Shown here piece by piece: positions 56,590-64,000 of a DNA stretch of 64,000 bases. The DNA comes from Lindgomyces ingoldianus (lineage: Eukaryota; Ascomycota; Dothideomycetes; Pleosporales; Lindgomycetaceae): positions 559,769 through 623,768 of the forward strand of contig NW_022985176.1 in the NCBI RefSeq assembly GCF_010093535.1. Reading direction: 5' to 3'. Below the pieces are notes generated by a model. The model was not told where the DNA came from and searched no databases. It saw only the letters and a program-made list of their open reading frames with translations. Position numbers and translations under genes: made by a program. How positions within the stretch are numbered: the first letter of the stretch is position 1; every line of letters begins with the position of its first letter.

Positions 56590-56790
56590 TTATCGAAGCG
56601 TACGCTCCGAATGGACGGGGACGCTTGCTTGAGGCCAGCTTCGACAACGTCGAGAGTTAGTCTCCGGGGACTGCGCCTTAAGATCTACTAGCAGCGCTAT
56701 CATGGTCAAAGTTTTCCCTAACCCCATTGGGTCTGCAATGATGCCTCCAAAAAACTGTGGAGGTGCCTCGATTTGGTGAGCTTCGGATAC
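56590..56790 (-). pseudogene. SNF2-family helicase fragment (motif I only)
   Basis: The minus-strand frame reads EAHQIEAPPQFFGGIIADPM and continues GLGKTLTMIALLVDLKAQSP before a TAA at 56592-56590. FFGGIIADPMGLGKTLTMIA is SNF2 helicase motif I (Walker A with GLGKT), in a form seen in fungal Rad5-like SNF2 proteins. None of the other helicase motifs is nearby. It is an isolated fossil, perhaps brought by transposition or left by a deletion. Confidence 0.72.
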
Positions 56791-57036
56791 GTTATTGATA
56801 AAACTGAGCCTTTGCTAGCTGATTTGATATGGAAAAATTTTTTAAGAAAAAAATGAAGATCTCTAGCGTTTGGCCGCCTATTGAAGGAGGGGGTCATCGG
56901 ACAAGGAAGATTAAACCTGCGAATAGAGAGAATATACTCTGATCGAGCGTTTGTGGTAGGCTTAGCATGGGTTAAGAGTTCGTATTTCGCCAAATACGCA
57001 GCCAGCTTGTTTGCTCCAAATTATCCTGCCTTTCAC

Positions 57037-58440
57037 AGCAAGCCCGTGCCGTCTCTGCGCTAGCCAGGCAGACGATCCGAACAGCATTCGAGCAGCTGGA
57101 GCAAATAATCACTCCGTCCGAGTCCTGGCAGTTTTTTTCCACCACTCTCCAGCATGTCCACACATCAGCGATCGAAATCGAAACCCAACTTGCGGCGAGG
57201 CAGGCACTCCGTAACATGCGCCGGCTTGCCCCTCTTTAGCGGACTAGAACACTACGCCACCATGATCAATGCACTATGCAATGGCACACTATATCTTCCC
57301 TGGATCTGAGCGCCAATAACTCTGATATTAAGGATTGCTTCAGAGTACATCGAACCTTTCGAGAAGTTCATCAATGGTATTGCAGGAGCGCAGAGTCGTT
57401 GGCTAGGTTCGAGATCCTCAGTGAAGCCTTTGCCACCATTGCAGACTTCCAACCGACGCTGGATGTCTTTTATGCTGACATCTTGGGGTTCTATAAGCAT
57501 GTGTACAAGTTTGTTCGGCAGAATGGTAGGGATCAAGCCCACAGTGCACTGTGCACCAAGTTCGCTGATGTTATGTAGGCTGGAAGCAAATGCACGTAAT
57601 ACCGCTGAGGCGAGTGAGATGCAGCAGGATGCTCGGGCCTAGAGGGAAGAGTGGCTCAGCCGGGTAAAGCGCATCGAGGAGGAACAGACCGCCAAGCATC
57701 ACAAGGCCATCACGTCATGGTTGAAAACAGGTGATTCTGAGCAATTGTTCCTCTTCGAATCAGTGTCAGGAGAAGGTGCCAAATATCCTGGAACATGTGG
57801 ATGGTTTCTGAAGAATTCCAAGGTGAAGTCATGGTTCCAGCGAAAGCCTGACAACCAAGTCCTCTGGCTCCAAGGGAAACCTAGGTCCAGAAAGAGCGTC
57901 ATATCAACACAAGTCGTCAAGTTCATCCAGGCAGCACAGTATGTAGTAAACATTTCAATCAAAGCTCAAAGCCTGTGTTGACAATTTTAGATTTCTTCAA
58001 ACATCGGCAAGCAGTGTCGTTCTGAAAGAACAGAACGTGCTCGCCGAACACGCCGTAGCTACTATAACCTGCCTACTATCTGGCCTTGAAGTCTTTGGTG
58101 AGCAGTATGATGAGTCGAGAAGATGCGTGCGCCTCGTGAAAGGATTGCACGACCTTCATGTTTATGCTACGGAACATTGGAGCGAATGCCTGTTGTCTAG
58201 TACAAAATCTATGGACGAATTTCTTAACGCAGAAGCAGCACTGCTAGCTGAATGCAACTCGGAGCTGTCCACAAAGATATCTCCGCTGGTATGGGCAAAG
58301 ACCACCTTCCCAAAGATTTTCTGTATGAGGCCCAGTCGAGATGTACAAGGAGAGAAGCGCTTATTTGGGACTATCGCGATTTGTATGGGCAGAGAAGGAC
58401 CATTACGTATGACACAACCATTTAGGTCTTCTAGGCACTG
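57037..58440 (+). pseudogene. NACHT-type NLR gene, decayed N-terminal half
   Basis: Pieces in successive frames follow the order of fungal proteins with a DUF7708-like N-terminus and a NACHT domain: RQTIRTAFEQLEQIITPSES and QLAARQALRNMRRLAP; then GTLYLPWI, TGA, APITLILRIASEYIEPFEKF; then TLDVFYADILGFYKHVYKFV; then TAG before REEWLSRVKRIEEEQTAKHH; then KYPGTCGWFLKNSKVKSWFQ and VLWLQGKPRSRKSVISTQ. The P-loop is altered: relatives have GxxGxGKS. A further frame at 58037-58441 gives CLLSGLEVFGEQYDESRRCV and VKGLHDLHVYATEHWSECLL. Stops replace expected Trp codons (TGG to TGA or TAG). No sensor repeats follow. Confidence 0.75.
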
Positions 58441-60059
58441 AGACTCGGCAAAGGCCTGGAGAGAATTTGGAGAAGCCACTCGGCGGGACACGAAGTGTCA
58501 ACGATTTTCAGATGTTGGCAGTGCTTTATGATAGCCAGTGTAAAGTATAGTGGAACAGGATGGTATTTAAAATGGAAGTGGCGTACACTGGTGGGGAGCT
58601 CTTGGACCCCTAACACTCTTACTCTCGAAATCCATTTACGATAGGGATGAGATTTTTCCTCTGCTGTGAATTAGAGGCTACCACGGGATACTCAGTCGCC
58701 AGTCCACTTGGCCCACTGGCCTTTCGGGGTGGATTAACAGGTCGGGTGGAATTTCAATTCACCTCGCTGTGCTCATCTAGCACTTATCCTAGTTCGCTTC
58801 CGCCTTGGAGGGCGGTTTCACAGAGGACGGCAGGGTCGGACTGGGGATCGACGTGGACATCGAGGTGTTCCGAACATTTCACCTCTGGATCTACACGCCG
58901 CCAGATCCCGAAAACGTCAACCCGGAGGAGAAATAATTTCACGTTATGCGGCTAGCCAAGATCTAGGTCTTGGCAGACTTTTGAGGCATACTTGCTCTAA
59001 CGACCGGTGCCATCAACATGTTTACATGAATGTCGCACCACGTTGTGGATCGTCTCGACTCGCGATGTTTTCAACATCTACGGTAATACGATAGAACAAT
59101 GTCCTATGGGGCAATACTTGAAAGACGTCTATGCCGTGACAGTGGCCACAAGTCGGGCTGAAGAAAATTCTGTAACCTTCGAAGGACTCACTCCCTCGGG
59201 GCTTTCGTTGGAATGTTATGAGCGCTGTTGAAAATACGGAAGGCCCATGGAAGCCGATTGGACGGCAATCTTGGGCTGAGCTCGATTGTCGTAGGTGGCA
59301 TGACCACTCTGGATCTGGAGGAATACTGCGGTTGGGAGGTCAACTCAAGTCGACGAATATCTCAGCACATGGTCGGAAGAAGGCTGAGGTTTACATTTGA
59401 AAGTCAGTGCTAAAACCCTCCTTCCCAACTGATCTGCAGCTTTCAACTGAAATAGGATGAACTTTCTTTATGAGTCATTGCGGACTAGGAAGAGATACGC
59501 CTCATTCAGGGCAACACACCCCAGCGATTTACCCAAAACACCATGCATTCATTTGGGCGTAAACCAGCCGTTCTATCGGTCTTGAATGCAACTTTCCATC
59601 CACCTCTTGAGAGAATTGCTCGAATTATGAGTTACGTTTGTTCGAGCTTCAAAGCATGACGTCAGCCTCTTCCCTCCCCATAACCCTGATCACACTAACC
59701 GCTTCTGACCTAGCTTTTTCACGGGACCATGCCTTCTTCGCTAACTTATTCCCACCTCATCCGCAAGTCTAGATCTCAACTCTGTTCTATCAACTCCCTG
59801 CTTACTCCAAGAACACAACCTTCCGCTGTCCCGCATATTCGCGTCTGGGAAGATGGAATGCCTGATATTGGCGGTGTGTCTTGCCATGGCTGACATGCCT
59901 AAATATCCGTGCCCCATCCTAGCGTTATTTGGTCCCTAGAATGATCTGGGGTATTCTTAAATAGCTTGATTTCCTATGTTAGATCCACTACGTTCTCCTT
60001 TCCATCCGCCTCGGTCCTAATAGCTATTCGTTTTGCTTACTCTTCTAAACCTGAGCAAG
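58441..60059. other. Intergenic / unrecognised remnants after the NACHT relic
   Basis: 58441-58640 may hold more of the NLR relic. ORFs at 58647-58955, 59007-59231 and 59218-59413 are short, overlap in different frames and match nothing I know. 59640-60059 looks like pyrimidine-rich promoter sequence of the ABM gene. Confidence 0.3.
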
Positions 60060-60514
60060 ATGGCAGCACCTAACACAGTCCCTACACTCTCTCTTCACGT
60101 GACGATCACGATAGCACCTGAAAATGTGACGAAATTCTTGGAAGCTCTCAAGCCAGCTTACGATGCCGTCATTGCCGAGCCCGAATGTACGTTCTTCGAG
60201 GTCTACCAGTCGGCGGAAGAACCCGGCGTGTTCAAGTTTGTGGAGAACTGGAAGGCGACGAGGGAGTGGATGATAAATGTAAGTTGCCTGAGTTTGACTT
60301 TATGTGAATTCTTTGGTTGGTAGGAAAACGGATGCCGTATGTATATTATTCAAGAAATGTTCTCATGATGAGGCAGGTCCAGTTCAAGAAGGACTACTAC
60401 AAGCCCTATCTTACGATCACAGAACCGATATATATTAAACCGCGAGAACATGAGATTTACGATTGCATGCCAGGGAAAGATTGGGTGTATGTATCCAAAG
60501 AGATGGCGGCTTGA
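60060..60514 (+). CDS. Antibiotic-biosynthesis-monooxygenase (ABM) domain protein
   Basis: Exon 1 is 60060-60278 and exon 2 is 60377-60514; the 98-bp intron has a GTAAGT donor and a GGCAG acceptor. The product is 118 residues, normal for a one-domain ABM protein. LSLHVTITIAPENVTKFLEA begins the ferredoxin-like fold, and CTFFEVYQSAEEPGVFKFVE followed by NWKATREW is the family's conserved strand region. Members are small dimeric cofactor-free oxygenases or accessory enzymes. The C-terminus is YYKPYLTITEPIYI. Cytosolic. Substrate unknown. Confidence 0.87.
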
Positions 60515-60624
60515 AATACCTCGTGGAATTTCGATCGCGAAACTAGCTCCCTGGGTGAAATGTTCTAAATGAAGATAAATATACATACAAGAGCATTCCC
60601 CATACTCACACCCTTCAATCCCGG

Positions 60625-60790
60625 ATAATAGGTACTTACTCCACCACCTAATCACCTTTCCATACATGTAGAACACAAATGGCACAGGCACCAATAACGC
60701 ACTAATAACCCCCATTATTGTCAGCGTCCAATGTACCCCGAGATTCCCGTAAAATGGCATGCCAACGATGGTCGTACCTCCCACAGCTAC
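60625..60790 (-). pseudogene. MFS transporter C-terminal fragment
   Basis: The minus-strand frame reads RYVAVGGTTIVGMPFYGNLG and VHWTLTIMGVISALLVPVPF, then VFYMYGKVIRWWSKY. This is the last two membrane helices and end of a DHA1-type (polyamine/drug) major facilitator. Upstream, to about 61080, only short interrupted pieces remain. The earlier ten helices are missing, so no transporter can form. Confidence 0.68.
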
Positions 60791-62322
60791 ATATCTGATC
60801 AGAGTGATAGAAGCTGGTGCTGATGTGGCATATGATTTGCACGAATCGAGGATGCATTAGACGACAATATGATGACGCACAAGATCTCAAAACCAAAGTA
60901 CGGAAGCCGCGAGGGGTGACCAGATGGAAATAAAGGTCTAAACGCATGCATCAGCGAAGGTATTATGAACTAAGGCGAAGGTAGAGAAACCCCACATAAC
61001 TAAACCATCCCATCCAGAAACGACTGAGAAGGATTGCGGGCGCCACCCAGCTTACAATACCACAGCCGAAATTGAGGTGGAAATCTCTTCCCGTCTTCTT
61101 CTTGGATCATCTGCAAATCGTCCTTCGCTCACTTGTCAATCAACGGAGTCAGTTCGGACGCTCTAGACAATATGATAGCGATACCCAAGAAGCGAAGTCC
61201 CGTGATCCCTAGACCACCGCCGTTTATCTCGCTAAAGATATACTCATACCCTTCCGGGAACGTGAAAAGCACGATGTAGTGCCGCTATTTGGTAAGTTAC
61301 AATGCGCTTTTTCGCTGACTGGGTATATGCCGTCCCCTGAAGACTTCTATTTGATATCTCCTTTTTCGATATCTCCTGACCTAATATGTTCTTCTTGTTC
61401 CGATCGTGGAAGGGAGGAACAGAATGGCGAGAACGGCAATTGAGCATTCGGTCGATCCTTTTGGCTTCTCTCACTATTGTGTGATGAAAGTTTCTCCGGA
61501 ACGTGTTTCTGTCGCCTATATTACCTCCGACTTGTTGTCGCAATATGCGATACTAGATGAAGGACCGCATGACGGTGGTCCAATCCCTCGAGAAAGTTAA
61601 ATTTTTTAAGAGTTAATTAGAAATTGCGTTAAAAACACAGATCTCTTTGTATATTTCAAATGAGATTCTGCACACCTCAATACTAGTACAGCAGATACAA
61701 CGATTAAAAGGCTGTTTAAATTTATATGTCATAGCAAACAAGGAAACCTCAGCTAACTTTAGGAAACGCCTAATCGCCATCTAAAAGAAGACTTGAAACA
61801 CACAGTGCCATTTTTAACCGAGGTTAACGGAAAAGACTGCTCCCGCACCAGGCCGTTGCCGTTAAGCTTTATTAAAAGAATGGCGGGATCGACAGGGCGC
61901 GGCGATCCGTAACGGTTTTGTTCGTGCTATTAGCCCTAGGCTAGAAATTTAGAGATACCAGCAACGCCTATCAGAGACGGCAATGTCGTAGTTGGAGATG
62001 AGAGTGAGAGATGCGGAAAAAAAAAAAGGAAAGGTGTTGTGCGTTTAGAGTTTTGAAGAAGGAACAGCGGGCTCGAGCAATGATATAAAATGAATTGAGC
62101 GTAGGGAGGACGAGACGGCATACATATCGGAAACAAGGACTGTCGCCTTATATAAGTACGGGAACTAGTTATGAGAGGAGTCATGTATTATAGACTGAGG
62201 GACCGAAGGGCTAATGATTTATATAATATGATGAGACGCCAAGGTTGATTGGGCAGCCCACCCTCCGGCTTGGGAGTATAAAGGTTAAACCTAGATTTTT
62301 GCGTCATTACACCTTCATCGGC
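60791..62322. other. Intergenic with MFS debris
   Basis: 60791-61080 may contain more broken MFS sequence on the minus strand. 61600-61800 is AT-rich. Nothing else is recognised. The 82-codon ORF at 61936-62184 (-) lies downstream of the MDR gene and has no family likeness. Confidence 0.3.
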
Positions 62323-63372
62323 TTACTCAGAAATCTGGAAATGAGTCTTTGTGGTCGGCTTTCCATCCCTATACCCATCCAAAACCTCATTTACCTTTGC
62401 GGCATCCAACCCCTTCACCGTCACATACGGTAACGGCTCAATCTTCCCTTGCATCAAATACTCTCCAAGTCTCTCCCAAAACGGCTTCGAGACCTCTGGC
62501 CGAATATGAGAGATCCCAAACACATTCTTTAATTCATATCCAGCTTGCTTTGGTAGCATATTTGACTCGTCAATATCCCCGGAGGGGACGAGCCGCGCAA
62601 GTTTACCTTTTTTGGTATTAGACAGCGCGTTCACACCAAGAATCTGGTCCTCTGGTGGGTTAATGGCATCGTAGGCGTAGATGAGATCGTCACCGACGAC
62701 TGCCCTGATACGCTGGAGGACGATGTCGTGTCCGCCGTGACGGCCTAGGACGTGGGTTGCGCCGTATCCTTTCAATTGGTGTTCGTCTCCGCCTACTGTC
62801 ACTATCTTCCCTATTCCAACCATTTTAGCCAGCTGCACAGCGTATTTCCCGCAGTTGCTTCCTCCACCGATGATTAGAAGCGTAGTGTTGGGATAGTCGA
62901 ATGTCTTCGCTGCATCTGTCCAAGGTGCGGGGATCCCGAGTGCGCTTTCGTCGAATAATCCAACTAATCCGGCGATGATGTTGGTAGGGAGCGAAACACC
63001 ATCACCTTCGGTGAAGCCTTCTGGAACAAGTGCTGCGTAGTCTTCATCCACAACAACCTGCTGCTGCAAACCTTTCTGCTCACTCTTGGGGCTAAGATTA
63101 GATTGGGCGAACACTCTATCGCCGACTTTGAAGCGAGAAGAATTCGGTCCTAGGGCAGTCACGACACCAGCAACGTCGTTCCCGAGTACTGCAGGGAGGC
63201 TGTCTTGGATGAAGAGACCTCCATCGCGGCTCTTGTGATCGTGTGGGTTGAGTCCAGCGACGGTGACGCGAAGCTGGATTTGTTTAGGACCAGGTTGAGG
63301 TATAGGCCAGGTGTTAGTGGACGTGACCGGTTTTCCGACTTCGGTGACGAGCAAGGCTGTTTGGGTGGACAT
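62323..63372 (-). CDS. Zinc-independent MDR oxidoreductase (enoyl reductase / quinone reductase-like)
   Basis: A single exon from ATG 63372 encodes 349 residues. The N-terminal GroES-like domain has VAGLNPHDHKSRDGG and LGNDVAGVVTALG, and the Rossmann part has LLIIGGGSNCGKYAVQLAKM (GGGSNCG at 169-175) for NADPH. The zinc-binding Cys/His set of classic alcohol dehydrogenases is absent. It resembles ToxD-like enoyl reductases found in or near fungal secondary-metabolite clusters, but many members stand alone. TATATATC on the minus strand at 63518-63511 is a likely TATA element about 140 bp upstream. Intact. Confidence 0.92.
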   Translation of the reverse strand: MSTQTALLVTEVGKPVTSTNTWPIPQPGPKQIQLRVTVAGLNPHDHKSRDGGLFIQDSLPAVLGNDVAGVVTALGPNSSRFKVGDRVFAQSNLSPKSEQKGLQQQVVVDEDYAALVPEGFTEGDGVSLPTNIIAGLVGLFDESALGIPAPWTDAAKTFDYPNTTLLIIGGGSNCGKYAVQLAKMVGIGKIVTVGGDEHQLKGYGATHVLGRHGGHDIVLQRIRAVVGDDLIYAYDAINPPEDQILGVNALSNTKKGKLARLVPSGDIDESNMLPKQAGYELKNVFGISHIRPEVSKPFWERLGEYLMQGKIEPLPYVTVKGLDAAKVNEVLDGYRDGKPTTKTHFQISE

Positions 63373-64000
63373 TATGTGTTGAGGGCGACGATTAGGGATA
63401 TGAGAAACAGATGTAGCAGATTTGGGAAGGCTTTAGGTCTTCGAATTTCTTAACATGAGTTAAGGTGAATATCTTGACAAGTTCAGTACGGAGATGTTGG
63501 GCTTGGCGTTGATATATACTCTTAGATACCACAGCACTCAACACTTCTGCAACTTACCCCCTCAATGTCACAATTCTGCACATTACTAAGCAAACAACGA
63601 CATCATTTCAAAGCAACACATTACCTATCCCGAAATCGTAGACGTCGTACGATAAGAACGCCATGCTAGGTAATCATCAGTCCTATGTTAGGTATTAGTA
63701 ATTAAATCAGCACAGTCTGTCCTTCGGATGCTCTAACTCCGGAACCCATTTAGATCTCACCAAGGGATGAAAATTGATGCTTATATGTCGGAAACAGTGT
63801 ATGATTGTCAGGAATGTGGCGTGTGGAAAGGGCATAGATGGCATGTTAATATTACAAGGGCCGGTCTAGATTGGGAAAGAGGGTCGGTCGTTCTGATATA
63901 GAAGTAAAGTGGAGTATTCGGTCAATTAAGCACGCCGCGGGTTCTGTTCTCGAGAATGGCGAATCGAAGGAGGATAAATTACAGGTAGCTATTGGGCGGG
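63373..64000. other. Upstream region of the MDR gene to the window end
   Basis: Apart from the TATA-like site at 63511-63518 nothing is recognised. No ORF beyond short chance frames. Confidence 0.35.

Overview
The window reads as nuclear DNA of a filamentous ascomycete (Pezizomycotina). Genes carry short GT-AG introns (46-140 bp) with CTAAC/CTGAC-like branch sites. The protein families are typical of moulds: a HET-NB-ARC-TPR NLR, Zn(II)2Cys6 regulators, RTA1, a SulP permease, a tannase and a FunK1 kinase relic. Two large AT-rich blocks, with C-to-T/G-to-A stop codons in repeats and nearby pseudogenes, look like repeat-induced point mutation (RIP). The genus cannot be named from the sequence.

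Layout. (1) 0-6.4 kb: an intact 1243-residue NLR whose TPR array is twelve 126-bp units with no indels, flanked by diverged direct repeats. (2) 6.4-18.3 kb: an amidohydrolase gene split into two halves by about 10.2 kb of foreign DNA. The same 7-bp word borders both sides and the halves are in phase. The insert holds two nucleotidyltransferase-like genes, a DUF7924-like relic, a Copia LTR-gag fragment, a FunK1 relic, a Tc1/mariner element with terminal inverted repeats (14651-16411), and a second mariner relic cut off at the right junction. (3) 20.2-33.2 kb: a gene-rich stretch with a sulfate permease (5 exons), an F-box protein, a GFA-fold protein, an APC permease (4 exons) and an AflR-like regulator. 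(4) 33.5-37.6 kb: a 4034-bp RIP-degraded DNA transposon with perfect 41-bp terminal inverted repeats and a 6-bp direct repeat. (5) 38.4-43.9 kb: a decayed ubiquitin-like-domain gene, then a convergent tannase and Zn2Cys6 pair. (6) about 44.3-54.4 kb: AT-rich, heavily RIP-mutated, no usable coding capacity. (7) 54.9-64 kb: an RTA1 protein, an SNF2 fragment, a NACHT-NLR pseudogene, an ABM-domain protein, an MFS C-terminal fragment and a zinc-free MDR oxidoreductase.

How it fits together. The window looks like an accessory compartment: intact housekeeping and transport genes alternate with transposon islands and with intact or broken genes of non-self-recognition families. No complete biosynthetic cluster is present, although an AflR-like regulator, an ABM protein, an MFS fragment and an MDR reductase are of the kind found in such clusters. 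The strongest candidates for a new look are the split amidohydrolase and its cargo, the TIR element whose ends survived RIP, and the NLR whose first intron splits the P-loop so that retention yields a HET-only protein.
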